From NCBI GenBank assembly GCA_963732345.1, contig CAVSZI010000013.1:62001-126000 (forward strand): DNA of 64,000 bases, given 5' to 3'. Position numbers and translations under genes: made by a program. This DNA comes from Bog-532 sp963732345. Its GTDB lineage: Bacteria > Actinomycetota > Actinomycetes > Streptosporangiales > Streptosporangiaceae. The notes below the pieces were generated by a model. The model was not told the DNA's origin, made no database searches, and saw only the letters and a list, made by a program, of their open reading frames with translations. Shown here one piece after another: positions 43,794-52,167 of this stretch (positions are counted from its first letter, which is position 1; each line of letters opens with the position of its first letter).

Positions 43794-45270
43794 AGCCGGT
43801 TAAGTCCTGGCCCTGGCGCAGCTGCCCGGACCCGGGCATCGGGCCCGGCGCCAGCGGCGCGGGCTCGTAGCCGGATAGCGTCGCGCGGGCGAGTGCCTCG
43901 ATGAACGCGGGCGTGGATGCGGCGCTGGTGAACAGGGCTCGCTGGCGGTCGGCTCCGGTCCCCTGCTGGTCGAGCCGGTGCAGCAGCCTGGTGATCGTCT
44001 CGGTGTCGCCGCCGTCCCTGAGCGCGGGGTAGACATGATCAAGGAGGCGGGAGCGGAGCGTCGGCGCATCGACGGCCTGCCCGGTGAACGGGTCGACTCC
44101 TGCCCCGGCGAGTCCCTGCCGCGCCGCGGCGGCCAGCGCCGCGGTGACCTGGCGGGCCGGCGCCGTTGCCACCGGCGTCCCGCGGCGGGCCTCGGCCAGG
44201 GCGGTGGCGACCAGGGCGCGGATCAGCCCCGCCAGCAGCACCGCGGTGCCGGCGTCGAGGCAGACGTCGGCGACCCGGACCTCGACGGTGGGGTAGCGCG
44301 GGGAAAGCCGGGCCAGGAAGTAGACGCTCCCCTCGTCCAGTGCCGCGCCGCGCCCGATGAGGCGGCGGACTGCCATGTCGTAGGCGGCCGCGTCCGGCCA
44401 CGCCGCGGGCGGCACCGCGGTCGGCCAGCGCGTCTGGATCGTGTACCGCCAGCTGGCCCATCCGGTATCGTGCCCGTCGGCGATCGGGGAGTTGGCGGTG
44501 ACGGCGAGCAGCGGCGCCAGCCAGGGCCGCAGCCGCGCCAGGACCTGGACGCCCAGGTCCCGGGAGGGGACCCCGACATGCACGTGACAGGCGCAGATGC
44601 CGGCCTCGGCCACCACAGGACCGTACCGGCGCGCCAGCTCGTGATAACGCTGCTGGCACGTTAAAGCGGCCAGCCCGGGCGTGCAGTATGGCGCGACCCC
44701 TGACGCCACCAGGCGGCAGCCCAGATGCGCCGCAGCGGCCGCGGCGAGCCGCCGCAGCCTGACCAGCTCGCCGCCGAGGTCCTCCAGACCGGTGCACACC
44801 CTGGTTCCGGTCTCCACCTGGAACCGCATCAGCTCCTGCTGCACGCCCGGCTCCCCGTCGAGCATCCGCACCAGATCGGGGCCGGCCAGCACCGCGGCGC
44901 CCGTGGAGGGGTCCAGGAGCACGAACTCCTCCTCTATCCCCAGCGTGGTCGCGGCGGCCGCGCGCACCGCCCCCGACGGGCCACCGGGCGTCTTCGCGGC
45001 CCGTGCTGCACCGCCCGATCCGGGCATGACCACGACCACCTGCTGCTCCGGGAGCGGGCGCGGCGGTAGCCATGGGCCCAGCGCGCTGGCCAGGCCGGTG
45101 ACTGCGCGGGCTGCGGAGATCGACGGCCACAGCACTGCGGCCAGCGTGAAGGAGGCTGCCGCATGCACGGCCACCGCCTGCACGGCCACCGCCTCGGCGC
45201 CGACTTGCCCGGCTGCCTTCCAGGCTGCGTCCAGCGGCTGCTCGGCCGGGATCGGCAGAGTCCGGGCCAT
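43501..45270 (-). CDS. Carboxylate-amine ligase / GCS2-like protein (YbdK-type)
   Basis: From ATG 45270 (AAGGACGGG upstream). An unusual about 110-residue Ala-rich N-terminus precedes the GCS2 fold: T-L-G-I-E-E-E-F-V-L-L-D-P-S-T-G-A, then F-Q-V-E-T-G-T-R-V-C, C-H-V-H-V-G-V-P-S-R-D and R-Y-P-T-V-E-V-R-V-A-D. These are motifs of YbdK/EgtA-type glutamate-cysteine ligase-like enzymes, which form gamma-glutamyl or related amides with ATP. The fold should end near 43850. After L-T-G-Y-D the frame continues about 100 residues as Arg/Gly/Pro nonsense over the 118-residue gene, so the natural stop is probably lost. Confidence 0.8.
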   Translation of the reverse strand: MARTLPIPAEQPLDAAWKAAGQVGAEAVAVQAVAVHAAASFTLAAVLWPSISAARAVTGLASALGPWLPPRPLPEQQVVVVMPGSGGAARAAKTPGGPSGAVRAAAATTLGIEEEFVLLDPSTGAAVLAGPDLVRMLDGEPGVQQELMRFQVETGTRVCTGLEDLGGELVRLRRLAAAAAAHLGCRLVASGVAPYCTPGLAALTCQQRYHELARRYGPVVAEAGICACHVHVGVPSRDLGVQVLARLRPWLAPLLAVTANSPIADGHDTGWASWRYTIQTRWPTAVPPAAWPDAAAYDMAVRRLIGRGAALDEGSVYFLARLSPRYPTVEVRVADVCLDAGTAVLLAGLIRALVATALAEARRGTPVATAPARQVTAALAAAARQGLAGAGVDPFTGQAVDAPTLRSRLLDHVYPALRDGGDTETITRLLHRLDQQGTGADRQRALFTSAASTPAFIEALARATLSGYEPAPLAPGPMPGSGQLRQGQDLTGYDTYRRRERHIRVPQADGLAAAGRPYAHRPARARGPRGPARAGVDDQPRRRPGHRPVLRPAGQCPPGRARRVGRGARHHAGRGISPGQQDDHDRRYG

Positions 45271-45571
45271 TGTCCCGTCCTTTCTGTCGTTGAGGACACG
45301 CCGTGAGCCCCCGGCCAGGGGTACCGGCAACGAGCGTGTCACCGGGGCGAAGTAGGGGGCCCGGTAATCGCGGGGAAATTCTGGTCGGATATCGGTGAGT
45401 TGCACTGATGCCCGGTGCCGGTGTCAGCGGGAGATCAGCCGCTGGTTTTCCCCTGTCGATATGCCAGATCGACACCACGTCACCGTTGATCTCATACCGG
45501 CCCGCCCGTAGCCTGGATCACCTCATAGGAGCCGGTGTCCGGGCCGTGCGCGGAGCCGGTCGGCTGAGCGG
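45271..45571. other. Short intergenic region between the GCS2-like and recombinase genes
   Basis: About 300 bases with no convincing frame. It holds the leader of the GCS2-like gene on the - strand. No terminator hairpin or RNA gene was recognised. Confidence 0.4.
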
Positions 45572-46198
45572 TCATACTGCGGCCTCCTGTGCCCTCTTCA
45601 GTTCCCGGTAGATGGTGGCCCGCGACACCCCGAACAGCTCCGCCAGCTCGGTCGGGGTCTTCGCCCCTTGCCGGTCGAGCCGGAGCAGGTGTGCCCGCTG
45701 CTGGCCGTTGAGCTTAGGCTGCTTGCCCTTGAGCTTTCCGCGCTGGCGGGCCCTGGCCATGCCCTCGATCGTGCGGAGCCGGATGATGTCGACCTCGAAC
45801 TCGGCGAACGAGGCGAGGATGTTGAAGAACATCTTCCCGAACGGGTCGGCCGGGTCGTACACCGTGGAGCCGATCTGCAGGCAGGCCCCCCGGCTGATGA
45901 TGAGGTCGGCGAGGGAACGCGCGTCGGGCAACGACCGGGCGAACCGGTCAAGCCTGGGGACGATCAGGGTGTCCCCGGCGTGCACGGCGGCGAGCGCCTG
46001 GTCCAGGCCAGGCCGGCTGGTGCTGGTCCCGGTGAAACCCTCGTCGACGTAGATGCGGTCGGCGGGGACGCCGTACCCGGCGAGGGCGGCCCGCTGGATA
46101 TCGGTGTCCTGGGCGACGGTCGAGCACCGTGCGTACCCGATGAGCGCGCCAGGCCGGGCGGAGGATGGCGCCGCGGCGGCCGCGTCAGTGTCGGTCAC
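45572..46198 (-). CDS. Small serine recombinase (resolvase/invertase family)
   Basis: A 208-residue serine recombinase. The catalytic block G-Y-A-R-C-S-T has the nucleophile Ser at residue 26 from the chosen GTG. Then come D-E-G-F-T-G-T, L-I-V-P-R-L-D-R-F-A-R-S (conserved Arg residues), F-N-I-L-A-S-F-A-E-F-E with R-x-x-E-G-M-A-R-A-R, and a C-terminal HTH (T-P-T-E-L-A-E-L-F-G-V-S-R-A-T-I-Y-R). It looks complete and could be active in inversion or resolution. A TTG at 46228 would add ten residues. Motif copies upstream (46224-46261) may be its sites. Confidence 0.9.
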   Translation of the reverse strand: MTDTDAAAAAPSSARPGALIGYARCSTVAQDTDIQRAALAGYGVPADRIYVDEGFTGTSTSRPGLDQALAAVHAGDTLIVPRLDRFARSLPDARSLADLIISRGACLQIGSTVYDPADPFGKMFFNILASFAEFEVDIIRLRTIEGMARARQRGKLKGKQPKLNGQQRAHLLRLDRQGAKTPTELAELFGVSRATIYRELKRAQEAAV

Positions 46199-46223
46199 CT
46201 CCCCATCGTACGGTACGGGTCCC

Positions 46224-46261
46224 CTCAACTGAGAACATCAACGTACGACCTATCTGAGACA
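46224..46261. promoter_or_regulatory. Candidate recombinase sites upstream of the serine recombinase gene
   Basis: CTCAACTGAGA at 46224-46234 and CTGAGACA at 46254-46261 lie just upstream of the recombinase start. The same CTCAACTGAGA and CTGAGACA words occur before the recombinase HTH remnant at 51104. Shared words next to two related recombinase sequences suggest res-like subsites or an autoregulatory operator. Binding is inferred. Confidence 0.35.
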
Positions 46262-46479
46262 CCGCGACCTCGCGATCTATCCTCCTCCGGCCCCGGGACG
46301 ATCATGTGCGCAGGACGATCCCCTTAGGCTTAGGGACAGCGAGCGGACCGAGTCCCGGCCGGTGAAGTCGAGCAGGAACGCCAGGCGGGCGCTATCGATC
46401 GCGCCAGTCATTTCCTCGGGTGTTCGAGGCGGAGAAGCGGGAGGACACCGAGTCCTCAAACCAAGCCTGGAGGCGAGCC

Positions 46480-47898
46480 ATGACCACTCATCACGTCGAC
46501 GACAACGGCCGGCGCTTTGCAGCGGATCCGGATCTGTCCCGGCTGTATCACGACACGCGGGAGCGCCTCATTCTGCTGCTGTCTGCCCTGGATGACGCGG
46601 CGCTGGAAACCCGGGTCCCGGCGTGCCCCGCCTGGTCGGCGCGCGAGGTCGTGGCTCACCTGAGCGCGGTTTGTCAGGATGTGCTGGCGGGCCGCCTGAC
46701 CAGGATCCCCACTGAGGAGGAGACAGCCGCGCGGGTGGCCGGGTTCAAAGATCACGATCTGGCGGGGATCCTCGCCGCGTGGGGGGAAGTCGCGCCGCCG
46801 TTCGAACGGCTAATCGGCGCTCTCGGGGCGTGGCCCGCGGTGGTCGATATCGCCTCGCACGAGCACGACATCCGGGCAGCTGTGGGCAAGCCGGAAGGCC
46901 GGGACGCCGAGGTCGTCTGGCAGAGCGCCGGCTGGCTGCTGACCCGGCTGCGGCCCCCCGTTCCCCTGCGCGTGGTGGTGGAGGACGCCGAGTTCCGGGC
47001 CGGGCCGGGCGACGGGACCGAACTGCGGCTGACGACCAGCCGGTTCGAAGCCTTCCGCTGGCGCATGGGGCGCCGCAGCCGGGCACAGCTCGCACGCCTG
47101 GACTGGTCCGGCGACCCGTCCGCCGTCCTCGACCATGGCCGGGCGGGGGAGTTGGCGGTGCTGGAGGCCGCGGCGGCGGCGGCACGCCGCGGCCAGCCGG
47201 GGGTGGTGCTGGTCGAGGGGGACGCGGGCCTCGGCAAGTCAACCCTGCTGACGCGGTTCGCGTCGGGGCTGGCCGCGGTGACGGTGCTGCGGGCCGGCGG
47301 TGATGAGGCGGAGTTGTTGCTGCCGTACGGAATCGTGGGTCAGCTGGTGGCCAGCGCCCGTGGGGCAGGGGACGGCCCGGCGGGGTTGCTGGCCGCGGAG
47401 CGTGGTACGTCTCGCCTTCGCCGGCACCGAATCCGTGGACCGGGCCGCTGTCCTCAACGCTGTCGCCTACAGCGTCATCAGGGTACTCAGCCGTTGCCGC
47501 CGTGCACTGAGGTGATGAATGCCAGGAACTCGGTGGCGAATCCAGACCAGCGGGCGAGGGGGATCTTCGTCGCCTGCGCGCCGCGGAACTCGAAGATGCC
47601 CGCATCCTTGCGGGTCTTCTCATCCCCGCCCGGAGCAGCGGGCCCTATCTTCTCGGTCTTCGAGCCGAACTCCCCCATGCTCTCGGCGTCGCGCACCCCG
47701 GTCATGAGGTCCTTGCCGCGGGGGATACCGCCGAGCCAGTCGTTGACCGTCAGCTTCGGGATCACGATGCCCTTGGCCGGGTCCTTCTCGTCCACCTGGA
47801 TGCCGCGGGCGAACACCGGGTCCTCCCTCCCGATGTGGAGCTCCGGGTCGAGCGCATGGAGGGCCAACTGGACGAAGGCGGCCGGATTCTTGGCGTAA
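46480..47898 (+). pseudogene. Chimera: mycothiol-type DinB (MDMPI) protein joined to a LuxR-ATPase fragment
   Basis: ATG 46480 follows TGGAGGCG. Residues 1-220 form a maleylpyruvate-isomerase/DinB-like protein: V-P-A-C-P-A-W-S-A-R-E-V-V-A-H-L (N-terminal metal His), D-I-A-S-H-E-H-D-I-R-A-A-V and an L-D-W-S-G-D-P end. After D-H the frame passes straight into G-R-A-G-E-L-A-V-L-E-A and a Walker A G-D-A-G-L-G-K-S-T, then L-P-Y-G-I-V-G-Q-L-V-A, the beginning of a STAND/LuxR-type ATPase. From about 47400 to the stop at 47898 the frame is nonsense and largely antisense to the DUF4157 gene. In another frame at 47400-47515 a protein-like tail (L-A-F-A-G-T-E-S-V-D-R-A-A-V-L-N-A-V-A) occurs. I read it as a deletion fusion of two or three genes. 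Confidence 0.6.
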
Positions 47899-49457
47899 AA
47901 ATTCCGCTCTGGCTCTGGCAGAAGAGCGAACAAGCCGGCGAAGCTGGTCCTGGCCAGCAGCACGTCGGCTACCCGCTTTGGATAGTTCAAGGCCACAAGA
48001 TGCTTTACGGCCGGTTCGAGATCCTCACCCTTATGTGTATCCGCGCCGACCTCGAGGTACTCCGTGACGACGGTGAGCAGACCCTGCATCTCCGGGCTGA
48101 TCTTCTCGCCGCCGGCGGAGGCGGGGCTGTTGAGGCCGGTGAGTGCGAGTGCATCCCTCGTGAGCGTGGCTAAGGTTGGGGCCAGCTCCGCCGGCGCTTG
48201 AGGGGCGCTCTGAGGCTGTTGAGATAGCTGGCCGATCTTGGCGAGGTCGAGCCCGGATGTGACCTGCGGGCCGGCCTCGAGCTGGCCGTCGGGGGTCGGC
48301 GTCACGATGAACTTGGCGTCGCCGGTGCGCCCGGTGGCACGCTCCAGCCCGAACGTGGCGGGCTTGGCCTGCTCTGCCTGCTTCTCGGGCACGGCCTGCC
48401 CTGCCTGCGCCTCGAGGACGCTGCCGAGGGCGGTCATCGTGCCCATCACCGAGCGGAGCTTTTGCAGCCCACCGGAACCCTCCTCGACCGGCGGGTGCAC
48501 GATGAACTCGATCTCCGACTTCCCATCGCCCGCCTCGTCGGCCTCGAGCTTGAACCCGTCATATACGCCGGTGCCGACCGGATCCTTCTTCTTGAGTGGG
48601 CCGGTGCCGAAGAGTCCCTTCTTTTCGACCAGCCAGCCCGTCTCGAACTCGAAGCCCACCTTCCGCTGCACGACGGGGCGCCCGCGTGGCACGGCCGGAC
48701 CGGCAGTCCGGCCGTGCATGTCCTTCCCCGACGCGCCGTCACGCGTCCCTTGGTCGCGCCCGGCCTGCTTGACCGAGGGGCCCGGGGCGGAGTTCACAGG
48801 ATCCGTCCTCATCGGGGATCCCGATACCACGCGCTCGGCCACGGCGTCGGCCTCGCGCTCGAACGGATCAGCGGGGTCGGACACGCCCACGCCTGCATGC
48901 TGGAATCCTGACGTGACGTCGCCGATCCGTTGCTGGACCACGTGGGTGAGCTCGTGGGCCAGGGTGCGCTTGCCCGCGCCGCCGTCGCCGATGACGACGT
49001 GGCTGCCGAAGGTGTAGGCGCGCGCGCCGACCTGGGCGGCGGAGGCGCGGGCGGCGCTGTCGGTGTGCATGCGCACGTCGGAGAGGTCCGCGCCGAGGCG
49101 GGCCTCCATCTCCTCCTTGAGCGGGGCGGCCAGCGGCTGGGCGGGGCCGCGCAGCACGTCCTGGATCGGCCGTGCCGGTACCGCCGATGGCCGGGCCAGG
49201 GGCAGGGCCGCACCCGCCGGAGCGCCGCTCGGCCGCAGCCGCTGCCGCCCCTGGTGCGGTTGCCCGCCGACGGGGGATGGGGTGCTGGCCGGCCTGGTCG
49301 TTTCGCCGGGCAACGGGACCTGCGAGGGCCGCAGCAGCCCGCTCACCGGCCGGGGGCGGCCCGCTTGCGCGGCGGCTGAGGGCTCATCGGCCCGGAGCGC
49401 CGCAGCGATGTGGTCGCTGCTTCTCGGAACAGGTTTGAAGCCGGCGCCTTCCGCCAT
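47487..49457 (-). CDS. DUF4157 (HELTH) protein, candidate eCIS cargo
   Basis: A 656-residue protein. The first 100 residues are disordered and Pro-rich. Residues about 102-180 are the DUF4157 domain: L-R-G-P-A-Q-P-L-A-A-P-L-K-E-E-M-E, D-V-R-M-H-T, H-V-V-I-G-D-G-G-A-G and H-E-L-T-H-V-V-Q-Q at 168-176 (a HExxH zinc-protease-like motif). The C-terminal region (from about 265) starts K-V-G-F-E-F-E-T-G-W and has K-S-E-I-E-F-I-V-H-P-P-V-E-E. This is remotely like GCS/amidoligase folds but not assignable. DUF4157 is strongly linked to eCIS loci and their toxins, so cargo is the likely role. ATG 49457 follows GCGAGGAG. Its stop lies inside the readthrough of the chimeric gene. Confidence 0.85.
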   Translation of the reverse strand: MAEGAGFKPVPRSSDHIAAALRADEPSAAAQAGRPRPVSGLLRPSQVPLPGETTRPASTPSPVGGQPHQGRQRLRPSGAPAGAALPLARPSAVPARPIQDVLRGPAQPLAAPLKEEMEARLGADLSDVRMHTDSAARASAAQVGARAYTFGSHVVIGDGGAGKRTLAHELTHVVQQRIGDVTSGFQHAGVGVSDPADPFEREADAVAERVVSGSPMRTDPVNSAPGPSVKQAGRDQGTRDGASGKDMHGRTAGPAVPRGRPVVQRKVGFEFETGWLVEKKGLFGTGPLKKKDPVGTGVYDGFKLEADEAGDGKSEIEFIVHPPVEEGSGGLQKLRSVMGTMTALGSVLEAQAGQAVPEKQAEQAKPATFGLERATGRTGDAKFIVTPTPDGQLEAGPQVTSGLDLAKIGQLSQQPQSAPQAPAELAPTLATLTRDALALTGLNSPASAGGEKISPEMQGLLTVVTEYLEVGADTHKGEDLEPAVKHLVALNYPKRVADVLLARTSFAGLFALLPEPERNFYAKNPAAFVQLALHALDPELHIGREDPVFARGIQVDEKDPAKGIVIPKLTVNDWLGGIPRGKDLMTGVRDAESMGEFGSKTEKIGPAAPGGDEKTRKDAGIFEFRGAQATKIPLARWSGFATEFLAFITSVHGGNG

Positions 49458-50149
49458 CAGCTCACTCCTCGCATGCGGAGGCTTGTCTCGCACCCGGCAC
49501 CTCAGTGGCCGGTGCGGCTCAACCGTACCAACGCGGCCGTTATTCACGCGTCACGACGCCTGAGCGGTGCCCGTCACCACCGCCGGGTGGGGCCGACCCG
49601 GTGCCGGCGGGCGCGGTGCCGGTGGCTGACCCGCGGACCTGCTCGTCGGCATCATAAAAGCAGCGGCCGCCCGCGCCTTCAGCGCCGCGGCGACCTGCCC
49701 CCACCCGGCCGACCTCGCCTGCACCAGTCACCGGCGCGAACGCCGTCTCAATAGACCCGTCCGGTGACCGTCTCAGCTGTCGGGGGGCTATCCGTACGCT
49801 CCGCACATGACCATCCCCTCAGGGGGGATCTTGATCGGCACGCGCGGTGCCCCACCGACGAGCAGGACCTCACCGCCCAACGCGTCGCGCGGAAGCCGCC
49901 GACGCGCTGCGAGCCGGTGCGGCCCGCGTCGCGGTGATCGCCCGGCCGGTGATCTACGCGGCGGTCTGGCGTTCGTCGAGGAACTGCCACCATGCGCGGG
50001 CTCCGTCCGCTGCCGCGCTGGTCATCTGCGCGCTCCACACCACGGATGACCTGGGCGAACTCAAACGCGTGCACCTCATGGTGACACGAGTCTTACCGAC
50101 ACGTCCTCCGTGAGGCTGTTGAGGCTATATCACGAGGATCAGCGGGTCG
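49458..50149. other. Intergenic region without a convincing gene
   Basis: About 690 bases. Short frames on both strands (for example near 49807-50113) have fragments such as A-R-V-A-V-I-A-R-P-V-I-Y-A-A-V-W that might be decayed coding sequence. I could not assign a family or a start. It contains the leader of the DUF4157 gene at its left end. Confidence 0.35.
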
Positions 50150-50656
50150 TCAGGATGGGGCCAGCGACAGCGATCCGCTGACGCTCGCGGAATACGTCAC
50201 GCAATGTCCGAAGACCTTCGTGCGGTGGTGCGTCAGCGTGGCCACGAAGGTGCCGGTGCCGCTACGCGCTGGACCAAAGCCCACGTCGCCCAGAACGCCG
50301 TTCACGGCATATCGCTGGTTGACGCACCCGGTGAAACCGGACAGCTGCGTGACCGTGCCTCCGGTGAAGTCACCGGTGACCGCGGTGAGGGTGCCGTGCA
50401 GGTGGGTAGCAAGGTGAAAGTCAGCGCCGGTGATGGTGGCAGAGGTGCCGAGCGGGGTGTGGTCCACGGTTACGGACCAAACGCCGGGCAACGCGCCCGA
50501 CGCGATGCCGGCGAAGTGGCCCTGTGTCGATGTCGCCGCGTATTCATACCCGCTGATCGAATCCGAGTACGTTGTTGCTGCTATCGCGGAAGCGGGGCTG
50601 ATGAACAGTGCCGCCGCAGCGGCCCAGATCGGGAACATCCATCCAAGCCAGCGCAT
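50150..50656 (-). CDS. Secreted hypothetical protein
   Basis: A 168-residue protein with a Sec signal (M-R-W-L-G-W-M-F-P-I-W then A-A-A-A-A-L, cleavage probably after A-S-A-I-A). The mature part is beta-rich with two Cys (G-C-V-N and G-H-C-V), possibly disulfide-bonded: W-S-V-T-V-D-H-T-P, L-S-G-F-T-G-C-V, G-T-F-V-A-T-L-T-H. Family not recognised. ATG 50656 follows GAAGGATGG. Confidence 0.72.
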   Translation of the reverse strand: MRWLGWMFPIWAAAAALFISPASAIAATTYSDSISGYEYAATSTQGHFAGIASGALPGVWSVTVDHTPLGTSATITGADFHLATHLHGTLTAVTGDFTGGTVTQLSGFTGCVNQRYAVNGVLGDVGFGPARSGTGTFVATLTHHRTKVFGHCVTYSASVSGSLSLAPS

Positions 50657-51003
50657 GACCTGCCATCCTTCGAGTCGGCCACCTGATTTCCCAGAACTGG
50701 AGCACGTATGCGGTTGGGCCAGGCAAGCGCACTGACGGAGCCCGGCACTCCCCCATAGCCAGGAAACGGCTAGGCGCCACGCCGCCCGCGACACCCGCAG
50801 CAGCACCCGCCGTTCCCGCCGCCAGGCGGGCATCGGGTCCGTGATTGTCACGCTGACACCCTGCCCCTGCCGGCGGTGTTCAGCAAACTGGACGGCCTAA
50901 CACGGTCCCTGGCGCCGTCGTTACCGGCATCCCGCCTCGCCACAACCACCAAATTATCACCGAAAGTAACGGGGTTGAAACTCTCCGGAGATAGAATACC
51001 GGA
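50657..51003. other. Intergenic region between the secreted-protein gene and the recombinase remnant
   Basis: About 350 bases with no convincing frame. It contains the leader of the secreted-protein gene at its left and a comparatively AT-rich stretch near 50940-51000 (aaattatcac, atagaatacc) just before the phased TGAGACA motifs. Confidence 0.4.
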
Positions 51004-51074
51004 TGAGACAAGCCAAGATCGGAGGCAACAACACCTGAGACACAACGAGCCGAACGACAAGCTCAACTGAGACA
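51004..51074. repeat. Three TGAGACA motifs at exact 32-bp spacing
   Basis: TGAGACA occurs at 51004-51010, 51036-51042 and 51068-51074, so successive starts are 32 bp apart, close to three helical turns. The last copy is part of CTCAACTGAGACA. The recombinase HTH remnant begins directly after. The pattern suggests recombinase-binding subsites (res-like) or an operator. Confidence 0.6.
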
Positions 51075-51103
51075 GCGCCGGCCATCTATGGCGCCCGGTC
51101 GTG

Positions 51104-51223
51104 ATGGACGCCGACAAGCTCGCCGCCGCCAGAGCACGCCGTGAGCGCGGCGAGAGCCCCGCCCAGATCGCCAAAGCCCTCGGCATTTCCCGCGCCACCG
51201 TCTACAGGTACCTGGCCGGGTAG
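51104..51223 (+). pseudogene. Serine recombinase C-terminal HTH remnant
   Basis: A 39-residue frame: M-D-A-D-K-L-A-A-A-R-A-R-R-E-R-G-E-S-P-A-Q-I-A-K, then A-L-G-I-S-R-A-T-V-Y-R-Y-L-A-G and a stop. This is the Hin/resolvase C-terminal HTH. The preceding in-frame residues R-P-V-V-M resemble the R-P-P-V-M linker of full-length resolvases, but a stop lies ten codons earlier and the catalytic domain is gone. It is too short for normal gene calling. The remnant is not a copy of the intact recombinase at 45572, judging from the differing HTH sequence. Confidence 0.6.
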
Positions 51224-51464
51224 CTCCGCACGAACCGTGGGCCACGTTGCCCCCTGGCCGTAGCTTCGGGGGAGTCCCGGGCCATCACCCCTCCCCTTGC
51301 TCGGGAGGCCGTGCCGGACGGTGCGCCTCGCACCTAGTGCGTAACCCGGTATGGGCGGGTTTAGTGAGGTTACACAGGGCCTTGCCCGGTTAGCGGCCCG
51401 TGATTAACGTGGGGGACTTGCCCGTGTTTTTGGGGCAGCACCGAGTACCGGAGAGGGGTACACA

Positions 51465-51755
51465 GTGGCAACAGGAACGGCAGAACGGGAACGGGCCAAC
51501 GGCCGTAACGGGAACTACCAGCAGTTCCGCACGATCCAGCAGCAGGAGGACAGGGAACGCATCCGGGGTGAGTGGATGCCCTGCGATGATTCCGACAACC
51601 GGCTGGAGATCGCCGAGACCGACGACCCCCAGCTGGTCGCGCTGCGGGACAGCTACCACCACGGCCGGGTGATCTTCGCGACGCGCAGCCAGGTCCGCAA
51701 CTTCGCCCGTGCAGTCACCGGCGATGACCGGATCAGGGATGCCGTCCGCGCCTGA
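51465..51755 (+). CDS. Small hypothetical protein
   Basis: A 96-residue hydrophilic protein from GTG 51465, preceded by GGAGAGGGG. It is Arg/Asn/Gln-rich at the start. It then has W-M-P-C-D-D-S-D-N-R-L-E-I-A-E-T-D-D-P and a terminal V-I-F-A-T-R-S-Q-V-R-N-F-A-R-A-V. This A-T-R-x-Q-(V/L)-x-x-F-x-x-(A/G)-V end resembles DUF397-like actinobacterial small proteins, but I cannot confirm the family. A strong terminator follows 14 bases after the stop. Confidence 0.7.
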   Translation: MATGTAERERANGRNGNYQQFRTIQQQEDRERIRGEWMPCDDSDNRLEIAETDDPQLVALRDSYHHGRVIFATRSQVRNFARAVTGDDRIRDAVRA

Positions 51756-51769
51756 CCCGCACTAAGAAA

Positions 51770-51799
51770 GGGCCGTCCCCGCGGCAACGGGGGCGGCCC
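51770..51799 (+). terminator. Rho-independent terminator-like hairpin
   Basis: The stem GGGCCGtCCCC pairs with GGGGgCGGCCC around a short loop, followed by TTCCTGTTG. It lies 14 bases after the stop of the small gene at 51465-51755. The T-run is short, as is usual in high-GC actinomycetes. Confidence 0.75.
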
Positions 51800-52167
51800 T
51801 TCCTGTTGCGCGGGGGCACCCGGCCACGCGGAGGGGCATGACCAGGTAATACCACCGTGCGGTGAGATTACCGCTAGGGGCCGGGGCGGCCTCCCCCAGC
51901 TCTGTCAGGACGCCGCCAGGATCGGCGAGCCATCCTCCTCCCAGCCGTGGAGCACCATCCCCCCACGGGAGGCCAGTAGGGGTCACCGGCTGCACATTCG
52001 ACGGCGGGCGGATCAGCATCTCCGGCTCCGTGCCCAGGATAATCGCCAGGGGCAGGGCGGGCACGGCCGGGCGGGCACGGCCGGGCGGGAAAAAAGACCG
52101 AAGCGGCGGTAGCACAGCCGCGGCAGATGTTTCAGACTGGACATGCATATCGCCAAAGGAGGCCGAA
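51800..52167. other. Intergenic region before the decapeptide-repeat gene
   Basis: About 370 bases. Frames on both strands extend through it but lack protein-like features. The final bases hold a strong AAAGGAGG ribosome site for the next gene. Confidence 0.4.
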
